DNA of 64,000 nt from Streptomyces sp. DT2A-34 (GCF_030499515.1 NZ_JASTWJ010000001.1:8102001-8166000); one strand, 5' to 3'. Counted from the first letter of the stretch, positions 42,295 to 51,661 are shown. The notes: generated by a model not told the origin, from the sequence alone. A program made the numbers and translations.

Positions 42295-42349
42295 GACGGT
42301 TCGCCAGTCGGCGCCCGCGGATTACGGTTTTCCGATGGTACGAACCGTC
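42295..42349. promoter_or_regulatory. Inverted-repeat cluster upstream of the STAND operon
   Basis: GACGGTTCG (42295-42303) and CGAACCGTC (42341-42349) are perfect 9-bp arms 37 nt apart; a third half-site ACGGTT lies between them (42324-42329). The last arm ends 22 bp before the first gene of the operon. It could be an operator set or a structured leader. Confidence 0.55.
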
Positions 42350-42371
42350 CGCCTATGCGACTCTCTGGGGC

Positions 42372-42761
42372 ATGGGTGCAGACAACCCCGTCTCCATCGG
42401 CGGGTCGGTGCAGGGGCAGAACGTTGTCATCGGGGGGACCCAGGAGGTCCATGGGAATCTGTCCATCACGGTGGGAGCGGGGCCCGGGTCCGCGGACGAG
42501 CGGGAGCGGCTCCAGCAGCTGGTCGATCAGCTCACGGCCGAGCTGAGCAGGGTACCGGCGGAGCACGCGGCCGAGGTCGACGAGGTGGTCCTCGCCGCCG
42601 AGGACGCCGTCCGGGAGACCGAGGGCGACAGCCCCGACCAGGGCCGCCTGCGGCTGCGCGGCGAGGCCCTCACGCGCGCCGCCGCACGACTCGGCGAGAT
42701 AGGCCCGGGCATCGTCGCCCTCGCCACTCAAGTGGCCGAGGCGATCACGAGATTCGGGTGA
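42372..42761 (+). CDS. Small partner protein of the NB-ARC/STAND NTPase
   Basis: A 129-aa protein. Residues 6-32 form a glycine-rich beta motif (VSIGGSVQGQNVVIGGTQ and EVHGNLSI) that is shared with the large NTPase encoded next (IDVSGHVEGVNVIIGGAQ), 13 of 27 positions identical. Residues 42-129 are helical (LQQLVDQLTAELSRVPAEHA, ALTRAAARLGEIGPGIVALA). No enzyme motif is visible. Its stop overlaps the NTPase GTG start (GTGA), so the two are made together. It probably binds the NTPase through the common motif; it could be an inhibitor, adaptor or effector. Ribosome site weak (CTGGGG). Confidence 0.7.
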   Translation: MGADNPVSIGGSVQGQNVVIGGTQEVHGNLSITVGAGPGSADERERLQQLVDQLTAELSRVPAEHAAEVDEVVLAAEDAVRETEGDSPDQGRLRLRGEALTRAAARLGEIGPGIVALATQVAEAITRFG

Positions 42762-45700
42762 GCGACGCCTACGCCGGGTGGCGGGCCGGCTTCTCCCGCG
42801 ACTTCCGGCTCTTCGCTCGTCTCCTCAGCGAGGACCCCACCCTGAGCGTCCCCTACGGAATCGTCTCCGGGGCCCTGCTCTGGGGGGCGCGCGAGCGGCC
42901 GGACCTGCTGGAACAGGTCTGTGGCCAAGGCCCGCTGACCACGGCGGCCGCCGCGCTGCGGGACGCCGCCCCCCTCTCCTCGGCGGCGTCGCTGAGCCGG
43001 TCCGCGCGGACCGATCAGGCGCTCCGACACCAGCTCGACCTGCTGCTCGAGCACTTCCGGGAGGACTGCCTCCGGCTCGGACTGCTCGGCGGTATCGACG
43101 TCAGCGGGCATGTCGAGGGTGTGAACGTCATCATCGGCGGTGCCCAGTACGTCGCCGGTGATCTGATCCTCACCCAGAACCGGCCGCCGGCCTGGACGCG
43201 TCCGGCGGCGCCCAACCCGCCGCCGCACTTCGTCGGCCGGGAACGCGAACTCACCCGGATCCGGGAAGTCCTGCGCGCAGGAGGCAGCGTCGCGGTCACC
43301 GGCCTGCAGGGCATGGGCGGGATCGGCAAGACCGCGCTGGCGTTGAAGGCCGCGACGGAGCCCGAGTTCGGCGCGGTGCTGTGGGCCTCGCTCGGCCCGG
43401 CCCCGTCGGCGGTCACCCACCTGCTGGCCTGGGCCCGGCACGCCGATCCCGACTTCGACGCCGACGACGCGCCACCGGAAGTCCTCGTCGACCGGGTCCG
43501 CTCCGCACTGACCCGACTGGTCGCCGAGCACTGCCCGGGGCCGGTCCTGGTCGTCCTCGACGACGTCTGGGAAGGCGAGTCGACCCACGTCGCCCGCCTG
43601 CTGCAGCGCGCCGCCCCCGCGGGCGCCGCCCACCTGATCACCACGCGCTCTCAGCTGGTCGTCGCCCAGCTGCGCAGCACCCGGCTGGAGGTGCGCCCAC
43701 TGGAGCCGGCCGACGCGGTGCGGATGCTGCGCAACCTGCTGGCCGGCGAACCGGACCTCGCGGAGCACCATCTGAGGGACTTGGCGGAAGTCGTCGGCTT
43801 TCACCCCCTCGCCCTCGAACTGGCCGCCGGACAGGTGCAGTTGCAGGAGCGGCCCGCCACGGAGATCGTCGACCTGGTCGCCGAGCTGCGCGGAGGTATC
43901 CCCGCGGGGAGCCCTTTTCGCCGGATCAGGCTGGAACTGGGGGAGACCCGTGAGGACAGCCTGGAAACCGTGCTGTCCCTCAGCTACGCCCGCCTGCGGC
44001 CAGCAGACCAGGCCCGCTTCCGAGCCCTCGGAGTGTTCGCCTACGGCGTCGATTTCGACCGTGCGCTGTGCCGCGCCGTATGGGACGACGACGACCCGCG
44101 GCCGGGGCTGGACCGGCTCAGACACCGTGCCCTGCTGACCGTCGCCCCGCAGGAGGGGTGGTACCAGCAGCACCAACTGCTTCGGGCGTACGCCCGTGCC
44201 CTGCTGGTGTCCTCCTCGGAACCGGAAGGCGTGCGTGAGCGCTATACGCGGTTCGTCCTGGGAGTCGCCGACGGGTTCACGGCTCTGCCCCCGCACGGCT
44301 GGGGCGATCTCGACCCGTACATTCCCCATGTCGAGGAGGTCGGCGGCTTCGACCTCCCCGACCAGGACGCCCTCGACCTCGCGTTGCGCACCCGCGTGCT
44401 GCTGCGTAACCGGCGGGAACTGGCGCACCCCGAATGGCTGGAGCGCGGGCTGGAGGTGAGCCGTTCCCGGTTCGACCTCGGTCACACCGCGCTGCTGCTC
44501 GCCGAACTGGGCCAGGAGCGTGCCTTCCGCGGAGACGCGGTCAGTGCCACGCGCCTTTTGCGCGAGGCGCTCGAAATCGCCGAGCAGACCGGTGACTCCT
44601 CGGGGATGGCGCGCATCCAGGAGGAGCTGGGCGCACTGCTCATGCACTCCGACCCCGACTCCGCCTGCCGGTACACGGACCTGGCCATCGAACTGTACGA
44701 GGACCTCGGTGACGCGTCGGGACTCGCTCGGGCCCTCCTGCTGATGGCCGACTGGCAGGCCTTCGGCTACCGGCCGTTCGCGGAGCGGGAGCGGGCCTTC
44801 GCCCTGCTGGACCAGGCGGAGGAGGCGTTGCAGCGGGCGGGACGGCCGACCACCGAGGTGGTGCTGCGCAGGGGCCGCCTCCACGACACGCTCGGCGAGT
44901 GTGACAAGGCGATCGCCCTGCTCGGCGAAGCCGTCACGGAATTTCGCGGTCAGGGCCGGCGTGACCGGGAGGGCATGGCGCTGCTGTTGCTCGCGTCCGC
45001 GCTCGCCAACGCCGACCGGACGGCCGAGGCGCGCGAACGGCTGCCGGAGGCGATCACCCTGCTCACCGCCACCGGCCCGGCCGCCGCGGTGGCCACCGCC
45101 TGGCGCAACCTGGGCGAGGCCCACCTGGACGCGGGCGATCACCGCAGCGCGCTGGACTGCTTCGCCGAGGGGCTCCCGCTGGTCCCGGGCGTGTCGATGC
45201 GCTTCCTCAACGAGGACGCCACCGCCGACGGCGTCGCCCCCGCCCGGTTCGGGGCACAGGTCGAGGACGTCGCCAAGCTCGCCCACGTCGAACAGTTCCG
45301 TCAGCGCCCGGACCTGCACAAGGAGTCGGGACCTCCGCAGGAGCTGCCCGACGACGTCCTGCACCGTCTCATCACCGGCACGGTGGCCCCACCCGCCGGC
45401 TGGTCCCAGGCACTCGACGCCTTCGCCGACCGGCTGGCCGCTCACGGCGCGCGATTCGCCGAGGCGGTGGAGTTCGTCCGCGCGCTCGCGGGGACCGGCC
45501 CGCGGCCCGCGAGCGGACGGTTCGTGGAGTTCCTGCCGTTGATCGACCATCGCCGTTCCTACGACAGGCTGCTCTATCCGCCGGAAAAAGCCGCGCTCTT
45601 CGCGACCAACACCCTCGCCGTGCTGCTGTCCGCGCCGGATCGTCACGACGAGTGGGCGACCGCGCTGCGGCGATCCCGGCGCGATGCCCGACTGTGGGGG

Positions 45701-47659
45701 GACGTCCCCGAGGAGCGGTACATGAACGCGCTCCTCGGAGTCCTGGCGGGGCGCTGCGCCTCCCTCCCGGAGAGCAACCCGTACGCACCCTGCCTCGTGG
45801 GCGTTCTCAACGAGCTCAGCGACCACATGCGGCTCCCCGCCGAGGACCTGCTGGAGCGGGCTGTCGCCGCGCGCGTCGCCGTCCCGGAGGCCTGTGCACC
45901 GCTGCTGGAGGAACTCGGCAAGGTGCGGCTGGAGGCCGTACGGCACGGAGCCGACGACGAAGCCGCGTTCGCCGACGAGCTGATGGCCCTGGTCGGCGGA
46001 GAGCCGCCCGCGGCGTCCTACAGCGGCCCCTACCGCGAACTGCTCGACGAGGCGGCAGTGGCCGTCGCCGACGGACGGCAGATCATGGTCCCCTTGCCGA
46101 CCACCATGGCCGACGCGCTCGTCGTGCTGACGGTGACCGCCATGACGCGCAGCCCCAAGGCCCGGGACAGAGCCATCCGAGAGCTGACGGACCTGGCCGG
46201 CGAAGCGCGGCGCAGTGGCCGCTTCGACGAGGCCGACCTCCATCACGCGCTGGCCGCCCTGCTCGACGGCCGACCCGCCGACACCGAGCTGTACTACGGC
46301 CCGGTCGTGGAGATGGCGAGGGATCTCGCCCGGGCACAAGAGCCGACCCCGCCCGCGGACGATCTCCTGCCCGAGGCGGAGGTGCAGCGCCTGGTGGAAG
46401 CAACCGTACGGGCCTTGACGTCCGCGCCGGAGACGCGTGCCCCGCTCGGCGCGGAACTGTCCGCCTACCGGCGCGCCCTCGGGGACCGGGGGCCGGGCTG
46501 GGCCGCCGAGGCCGCTCTCGCGGACGTGCTCATCGCCGAGTTGACTCCGCTCGGGCCCACCGCGCAGGCCGCACTGCCGGAAGGCCATCCATACGCCGCG
46601 GCGGTGGCGCAGGTCCGTTCCGATCGCGCCGCCTACGCGCGGATCCGGGCGGGCGGCGGCGTTCTCACCCCCGGTGAGCTGCGGGACCTGGTCGAGGAGA
46701 CAGGGCGGCAGGTCAAGGAGGTCATCGACTTCACCGCCGAGACCATGTCCGCGGCGATGGAAAACGGCCCGGGGGCCTTCACCGACGGTGTGAGCGCACT
46801 GAACCTGCGGGTGCTGGAGCAGGCCCGCTGGCAGGACCACCTGCGCAGGCTCCGCCGTGAGTACCGCCGAGGCGGCCACCACCTGGAGGTCGAACTCTGC
46901 GCGGCCCTGATCAGCATCATCGACCAGCAGCCCTTCCGGATCGACGACGCCGGCCCGTACGCCGGTCCTGTGCGGCAGATGACCGAACGGATCGGGTTCC
47001 GGCTCTCGATATCGCCCGACATGCAGCTGGCGGCCCTTGCTCTCGACCAGGAAAGCCATCTGCGGGTGTTCCGGGACTCGCTGTCCGGACGCGGCCGCTT
47101 CGTCAGTGAACTGCCCTCCCTCATCGGTTCTGTCGTGGCGGCCGCCACGTTCCTGACCACGGACGCTCCTCGCCTGGAGCGCGTGCTGGAACACCGGGCG
47201 GCCGGTCTGCGCGCCCGCGAGCAGTTCCCTCTCGAGGACGAGGTGGACCTGCTGAACGCCCTGCTCACCCTGGTCCGCGGTGGCTCGCCCCACCTGCCGC
47301 CGGGGCACACCTACGGGCACGTCCTCGCCCGCACGGCGGAGAGCGTCGGGCTCTTCCGAGGCGAGCTCACCTGGCCGGGCAGTCTCACCGGCACCGAGAT
47401 CCTCGGCTTCGCCTTCGGCGTCTTCAGCGCCTGCACGCTCAGCCCGGAAACCTTCGCCGACCAGCGGACCCTGCTCCGCGAAGCGCGCGACACCCACCGC
47501 GTCGACGACCCCGAGACCCGCGCCTTCCTCGACGCCCTTCTCAACCTTCTCGACGGCCGCCCCTGCGACCTCCCCGAGGACAACCGGTACCGCCCCTTCC
47601 TCCTCATCACCCGCGACCAGATCACCGTCTTCCGTACCGCCGGTGAGGAATCCGGGTGA
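42758..47659 (+). CDS. Large NB-ARC/STAND NTPase with TPRs and a novel C-terminal repeat array
   Basis: A 1,633-aa NLR-like protein. Residues 1-110: uncharacterised helical domain. 111-140: beta motif shared with the 129-aa partner. 157-400: NB-ARC with Walker A GMGGIGKT (185-192), Walker B VLVVLDDVW (263-271), TTR sensor (295-297) and FHPLALEL (GLPL-like, 348-355). About 402-485: winged-helix/ARC2 part ending HQLLRAYARALL. 575-809: TPR-like repeats. About 1000-1633: seven degenerate repeats ending in a Pro/Gly-x-Tyr motif. No nuclease, TIR, protease or pore motif is seen, so any effector must be residues 1-110 or the partner. GTG at 42758 overlaps the partner stop. Likely a sensor-type conflict or signalling ATPase; inferred. 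Confidence 0.85.
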   Translation: MSDAYAGWRAGFSRDFRLFARLLSEDPTLSVPYGIVSGALLWGARERPDLLEQVCGQGPLTTAAAALRDAAPLSSAASLSRSARTDQALRHQLDLLLEHFREDCLRLGLLGGIDVSGHVEGVNVIIGGAQYVAGDLILTQNRPPAWTRPAAPNPPPHFVGRERELTRIREVLRAGGSVAVTGLQGMGGIGKTALALKAATEPEFGAVLWASLGPAPSAVTHLLAWARHADPDFDADDAPPEVLVDRVRSALTRLVAEHCPGPVLVVLDDVWEGESTHVARLLQRAAPAGAAHLITTRSQLVVAQLRSTRLEVRPLEPADAVRMLRNLLAGEPDLAEHHLRDLAEVVGFHPLALELAAGQVQLQERPATEIVDLVAELRGGIPAGSPFRRIRLELGETREDSLETVLSLSYARLRPADQARFRALGVFAYGVDFDRALCRAVWDDDDPRPGLDRLRHRALLTVAPQEGWYQQHQLLRAYARALLVSSSEPEGVRERYTRFVLGVADGFTALPPHGWGDLDPYIPHVEEVGGFDLPDQDALDLALRTRVLLRNRRELAHPEWLERGLEVSRSRFDLGHTALLLAELGQERAFRGDAVSATRLLREALEIAEQTGDSSGMARIQEELGALLMHSDPDSACRYTDLAIELYEDLGDASGLARALLLMADWQAFGYRPFAERERAFALLDQAEEALQRAGRPTTEVVLRRGRLHDTLGECDKAIALLGEAVTEFRGQGRRDREGMALLLLASALANADRTAEARERLPEAITLLTATGPAAAVATAWRNLGEAHLDAGDHRSALDCFAEGLPLVPGVSMRFLNEDATADGVAPARFGAQVEDVAKLAHVEQFRQRPDLHKESGPPQELPDDVLHRLITGTVAPPAGWSQALDAFADRLAAHGARFAEAVEFVRALAGTGPRPASGRFVEFLPLIDHRRSYDRLLYPPEKAALFATNTLAVLLSAPDRHDEWATALRRSRRDARLWGDVPEERYMNALLGVLAGRCASLPESNPYAPCLVGVLNELSDHMRLPAEDLLERAVAARVAVPEACAPLLEELGKVRLEAVRHGADDEAAFADELMALVGGEPPAASYSGPYRELLDEAAVAVADGRQIMVPLPTTMADALVVLTVTAMTRSPKARDRAIRELTDLAGEARRSGRFDEADLHHALAALLDGRPADTELYYGPVVEMARDLARAQEPTPPADDLLPEAEVQRLVEATVRALTSAPETRAPLGAELSAYRRALGDRGPGWAAEAALADVLIAELTPLGPTAQAALPEGHPYAAAVAQVRSDRAAYARIRAGGGVLTPGELRDLVEETGRQVKEVIDFTAETMSAAMENGPGAFTDGVSALNLRVLEQARWQDHLRRLRREYRRGGHHLEVELCAALISIIDQQPFRIDDAGPYAGPVRQMTERIGFRLSISPDMQLAALALDQESHLRVFRDSLSGRGRFVSELPSLIGSVVAAATFLTTDAPRLERVLEHRAAGLRAREQFPLEDEVDLLNALLTLVRGGSPHLPPGHTYGHVLARTAESVGLFRGELTWPGSLTGTEILGFAFGVFSACTLSPETFADQRTLLREARDTHRVDDPETRAFLDALLNLLDGRPCDLPEDNRYRPFLLITRDQITVFRTAGEESG
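45740..47630 (+). repeat. Seven degenerate protein repeats in the STAND C-terminus
   Basis: Each unit has a helix (L-x2-L-x-x-G), a Pro, and a Gly/Asn/His-x-Tyr turn: GRCASLPESNPY (Tyr 1009), GGEPPAASYSGPY (1092), DGRPADTELYY (1180), QAALPEGHPY (1279), QQPFRIDDAGPY (1401), GGSPHLPPGHTY (1519), DGRPCDLPEDNRY (1611). Spacing is 83-122 residues. This is a protein-level repeat, not a DNA repeat. Confidence 0.6.
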
Positions 47660-47805
47660 AGCCGGCGCCGGATGCCACGCCGGGTCCTGGCGGCCGACGA
47701 GTTCCCGACCTCACCCCCTGAGGGGGCTCCCCACCATGCCTACTGGTCGGTATGCTCGGCCCCATGTCCGTGCGTCATCGTCAACGCCACCCACCGGGAG
47801 GACCC

Positions 47806-50058
47806 GTGTCCCGCACCGCACTGCGCATCTGCCCCCTGTGCGAGGCCACCTGTGGCCTGACGCTCACCATCGAGGGGACGAAGGTCACCGGTGCCCGCGG
47901 TGACCGCGACGACGTGTTCAGCCAGGGCTTCATCTGCCCCAAGGGCGCCTCCTTCGGCGCCGTCGACGGCGACCCCGACCGGCTGCGCACCCCGCTCGTG
48001 CGCAAGGACGGCGAGCTGCGGGAGGCCACCTGGGAGGAGGCCTTCGACGCGGTCGCCGCCGGTATCCGCCCGGTCGTCGAGCAGTACGGCCCGAACTCGG
48101 TGGGCGTCGTGCTCGGCAACCCCAACGTGCACACCATGGCCGGTGCCCTCTACCCGCCGGTGCTGCTCGCCGGCCTGGGCACCCGCAGCCTCTTCACCGC
48201 GTCCACGGTCGACCAGATGCCCAAGCACGTCTCCAGCGGCCTGCTCTACGGCGACGCCCACGCGATCCCCGTACCGGACCTGGACCACACCGACCATCTG
48301 CTCCTCATCGGCGCCAATCCCCTGGAGTCCAACGGCAGCCTGTGCACCGCCCCGGACTTCCCCGGCAAGCTGAAGGCGCTCAAGGCCCGCGGCGGCACCC
48401 TCACCGTCATCGACCCGCGCCGCACCCGCACCGCGAAACTCGCCGACCGGCACATCGCGATCCGGCCCGGCACGGACGCGCTGCTGCTCGCGGCGATGGC
48501 GTACACGCTCTTCGAGGAGGACCTGGCCGATCCGCGGGACCTGACGCCGCACCTCCAGGGACTCGACGAACTCCGGGACGCCGTACGGGACTTCACCCCC
48601 GAAGCCGTCGCCGACGCCTGCGACGTGGACGCCGGCACCATCCGCGCCCTCGCCCGCGAACTCGCCGCCGCCCCCACCGCCGCCGTCTACGGCCGCATCG
48701 GCAGCTGCACCGTCCCGCACGGCACCCTGGCCAGCTGGCTGGTCGACGTACTGAACATCCTCACCGGCAACCTCGACCGCCCCGGCGGCGCCCTCTTCCC
48801 ACAGGCGGCCACCGACAAGACGCCCCGCCCCGCAGGTCCCGGTCGCGGCTTCGCGCTCGGGCGCTGGCGCTCCCGGGTCGGGCAGCACCCCGAGGCGAAG
48901 GGCGAGCTGCCGCTCTCCGTACTGGCCGAGGAGATCGACACCGCCACCGAGGAGGGCGAGCCGATCCGGGCCGTCGTCACCGTCGCCGCCAACCCCGTCC
49001 TGTCGGCCCCCGACGGCAACCGCCTCGACAAGGCCCTCGGCTCGCTCGACTTCATGGTCAGCGTCGACCCGTACCTCAACGAGACCTCGCGCCATGCCCA
49101 CGTCGTGCTGCCGCCGCCCCCGCCGTCGCAGAGCCCGCACCACGACTTCGCCCTCAACACCCTCGCCGTGCGCAACCAGGTCCGCTACACCCGCCCCGCC
49201 GTGCCGCTGGAGCCCGGCCGCATGCCCGAGACCGAGATCCTGGCCCGGCTCATCCTGGCCGCCACCGGCATGCACGGCGCCGACCCGTCCGCGGTCGACG
49301 ACCTGGCCATCGGCCAGACCCTCGGCAAGGCCGTCAAGGAAGCCCACTCGCCCGTCCACGGGCGTGACCCCCACGAGCTCGCCGCCCAGCTCACCGGCCT
49401 CACCGGCCCCGAGCGGCGCCTCGACATGATGCTGCGCCTCGGCCCGTACGGCGACGGCTTCGGCGCCCGCCCCGACGGCCTGACCCTTCAGAAGCTGCTG
49501 GACCACCCGCACGGCATCGACCTCGGCCCGCTCCAGCCCCGCCTGCCGCAGCCGCTGAAGACCGCCAGCGGCAAGGTCGAGCTGCTGCCCGGGCCCATCG
49601 CCGACGACCTGCCCCGCCTCCGTGAGGCGCTGCGGGACCGCCCCGACGGACTCGTCCTCGTCGGCCGCCGACATCTGCGCTCCAACAACAGCTGGATGCA
49701 CAACGTGCCCGCCCTGACCGGCGGCACCAACCGCTGCACCCTGCACATCCACCCCGAGGACGCCGAGCGGCTCGGCGTGCGCCACGGGGCGGCCGTACGC
49801 CTCAAGGGCGCCGGGGGAGAGGTGACCGCCCCCGCCGAGGTCACCGACGGGGTACGCCCCGGAGTGGTGAGCCTGCCGCACGGCTGGGGGCACGACCGCC
49901 CCGGCACCCGCCTGAGCCACGCCGCCGCCGACCCCGGCGTCAACGTCAACCAGCTCCTCGACGGCAGCCTGCTCGACCCGCTGTCGGGCAACGCGGTGCT
50001 CAACGGAGTGCCCGTCGAAGTGGTCCCGCTGGCCGAAAAGATCACGGCTCTGACCTGA
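47806..50058 (+). CDS. Molybdopterin-dependent oxidoreductase (formate dehydrogenase/nitrate reductase family)
   Basis: A 750-aa catalytic subunit. The N-terminal [4Fe-4S] ligands are CPLCEATC and ICPKG; molybdopterin-guanine dinucleotide binding is seen in LLIGANPLESNGSL, TLTVIDPRRTRTAKLAD and GNLDRPGGALF, and the C-terminal beta-barrel in HPEDAERLGVRHGAAVRL and VNQLLDGSLLDPLSG. No partner electron-transfer subunit is adjacent, as for many single-subunit actinobacterial members. Substrate is unknown. GTG at 47806 is preferred because GGGAGGA lies 3-9 nt before it; an upstream ATG at 47752 lacks such a site. Confidence 0.88.
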   Translation: MSRTALRICPLCEATCGLTLTIEGTKVTGARGDRDDVFSQGFICPKGASFGAVDGDPDRLRTPLVRKDGELREATWEEAFDAVAAGIRPVVEQYGPNSVGVVLGNPNVHTMAGALYPPVLLAGLGTRSLFTASTVDQMPKHVSSGLLYGDAHAIPVPDLDHTDHLLLIGANPLESNGSLCTAPDFPGKLKALKARGGTLTVIDPRRTRTAKLADRHIAIRPGTDALLLAAMAYTLFEEDLADPRDLTPHLQGLDELRDAVRDFTPEAVADACDVDAGTIRALARELAAAPTAAVYGRIGSCTVPHGTLASWLVDVLNILTGNLDRPGGALFPQAATDKTPRPAGPGRGFALGRWRSRVGQHPEAKGELPLSVLAEEIDTATEEGEPIRAVVTVAANPVLSAPDGNRLDKALGSLDFMVSVDPYLNETSRHAHVVLPPPPPSQSPHHDFALNTLAVRNQVRYTRPAVPLEPGRMPETEILARLILAATGMHGADPSAVDDLAIGQTLGKAVKEAHSPVHGRDPHELAAQLTGLTGPERRLDMMLRLGPYGDGFGARPDGLTLQKLLDHPHGIDLGPLQPRLPQPLKTASGKVELLPGPIADDLPRLREALRDRPDGLVLVGRRHLRSNNSWMHNVPALTGGTNRCTLHIHPEDAERLGVRHGAAVRLKGAGGEVTAPAEVTDGVRPGVVSLPHGWGHDRPGTRLSHAAADPGVNVNQLLDGSLLDPLSGNAVLNGVPVEVVPLAEKITALT

Positions 50059-50128
50059 GCAAAGCTCTGACCTGGAGTTTTGCGCTTATTGCTCGCATGT
50101 CAACGTCTTGTTAACGCTGTTTGAAGGG

Positions 50129-50184
50129 ACCTAACGTCGTCCCACCGCCGGCCCTGGTGGGTCGTTCAAGGGCGAACGTTAGGT
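50129..50184 (+). promoter_or_regulatory. Nested stem-loop leader before the CitMHS gene
   Basis: ACCTAACGT (50129-50137) pairs perfectly with ACGTTAGGT (50176-50184); inside, CCCACC (50141-50146) pairs with GGTGGG (50156-50161). The right outer arm includes TAGGT, the only ribosome-site-like sequence, 8 nt before the ATG. The structure could hide the ribosome site, or the 9-bp arms could be a DNA operator. Confidence 0.55.
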
Positions 50185-50192
50185 ATCCACTC

Positions 50193-51611
50193 ATGCTGAC
50201 CATCCTTGGCTTCGCCATGATCGCGACCTTCCTGGTTCTGATCATGATGAAGAAGATGTCGCCGATCGCGGCGCTCGTGCTGATCCCGGCACTGTTCTGC
50301 GTCTTCGTCGGGAAGGGCGCCAAGCTCGGTGACTACGTCATCGACGGCGTCACCAGCCTCGCCCCCACGGCGGCGATGCTCATGTTCGCGATCGTCTACT
50401 TCGGTGTGATGATCGATGTCGGCCTCTTCGACCCGATCGTTCGGGGGATTCTGAAGTTCGCCAAGGCCGACCCGATGCGGATCGTCGTCGGTACGGCGAT
50501 CCTCGCCGCGATCGTCTCGCTCGACGGCGACGGCTCGACCACCTTCATGATCACGGTCTCGGCGATGTACCCGCTGTACAAGCGCCTGAAGATGAGCCTG
50601 GTCGTGATGACCGGTGTCGCCGCCATGGCCAACGGCGTGATGAACACCCTGCCGTGGGGCGGCCCGACCGCCCGCGCCGCGACCGCGCTCAAGCTCGACG
50701 CCAGCGAGATCTTCGTCCCGATGATCCCGGCCCTGCTCGTCGGCCTGCTGGGTGTCTTCGTCCTCTCGTACTTCCTGGGTCTGCGCGAGCGCAAGCGCCT
50801 GGGCGTGCTCACGCTGGACGAGGTCCTGGTGGACGAGAAGGTCGAGGAGAAGGAGTCCGAGACGGTTCTCGTGGGCGCCGGCGGCTCCGGTGACACCAAG
50901 ACCCCCGTGACCTCCGGCGGCGCCGGCTCCGGCACCGACGCCGAGGACGAGGACGACGACGAGGAGCGCTTCACGGTCCTCGACCCCAACCGCGCCACCC
51001 TGCGCCCCAAGCTGTACTGGTTCAACGCGCTGGTCACACTCACCCTGCTCACCGCCATGATCATGGAGTGGCTGCCGATCCCGGTGCTGTTCCTGCTCGG
51101 CGCCGCGCTCGTGCTCACCGTGAACTTCCCGCACATCCCCGACCAGAAGGCCCGCCTCGCCGCGCACGCCGACAACGTCCTGAACGTCTCCGGCATGGTC
51201 TTCGCCGCCGCCGTCTTCACCGGCGTCCTGCAGGGCACCGGCATGGTCGACCACATGGCCAGGTGGATGGTGGACGTCATCCCCGAGGGCATGGGCCCGC
51301 ACATGGCCCTGGTCACCGGTCTGCTGAGCCTTCCGCTCACCTACTTCATGTCGAACGACGGCTTCTACTTCGGCGTCCTCCCGGTCCTCGCCGAGGCCGG
51401 CGCGGCCCACGGCGTCTCCCCGCTGGAGATGGCCCGCGCCTCCCTGGTCGGCCAGCCGCTGCACATGTCGAGCCCGCTCGTCCCGGCCGTGTACGTCCTG
51501 GTCGGCATGGCCAAGGTGGAGTTCGGCGACCACACCAAGTTCGTCGTGAAGTGGGCGGCGCTCACCTGCCTGATCATCCTCGCGGCGGGAATGCTCTTCG
51601 GCATCATCTGA
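50193..51611 (+). CDS. CitMHS-family citrate-metal:H+ symporter
   Basis: A 472-aa transporter with about 12 helices. It opens MLTILGFAMIATFLVLIMMK; conserved elements are LDGDGSTTFMITVSAMYPLY, GVMNTLPWGGPTARAATAL and MSNDGFYFGVLPVLAEAG, and between the halves lies a cytosolic acidic loop (GTDAEDEDDDEERFTVLDP). CitMHS proteins import citrate complexed with Mg2+, Ca2+, Fe3+ or related ions. No two-component regulator is adjacent; control may act through the structured leader. ATG at 50193 is chosen. Confidence 0.92.
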   Translation: MLTILGFAMIATFLVLIMMKKMSPIAALVLIPALFCVFVGKGAKLGDYVIDGVTSLAPTAAMLMFAIVYFGVMIDVGLFDPIVRGILKFAKADPMRIVVGTAILAAIVSLDGDGSTTFMITVSAMYPLYKRLKMSLVVMTGVAAMANGVMNTLPWGGPTARAATALKLDASEIFVPMIPALLVGLLGVFVLSYFLGLRERKRLGVLTLDEVLVDEKVEEKESETVLVGAGGSGDTKTPVTSGGAGSGTDAEDEDDDEERFTVLDPNRATLRPKLYWFNALVTLTLLTAMIMEWLPIPVLFLLGAALVLTVNFPHIPDQKARLAAHADNVLNVSGMVFAAAVFTGVLQGTGMVDHMARWMVDVIPEGMGPHMALVTGLLSLPLTYFMSNDGFYFGVLPVLAEAGAAHGVSPLEMARASLVGQPLHMSSPLVPAVYVLVGMAKVEFGDHTKFVVKWAALTCLIILAAGMLFGII

Positions 51612-51661
51612 ACCGCCTGAACCAACCTGATCCGCAAGGACCTTTCCAGGAGGACACGTTC

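Noticed and set aside
42728..47497. A 1,589-codon open frame antisense to the STAND NTPase
   Set aside because: It mirrors the codon bias of the sense gene; the translation is rich in Arg, Gly and Gln with no domain, and the sense strand carries clear NB-ARC motifs.
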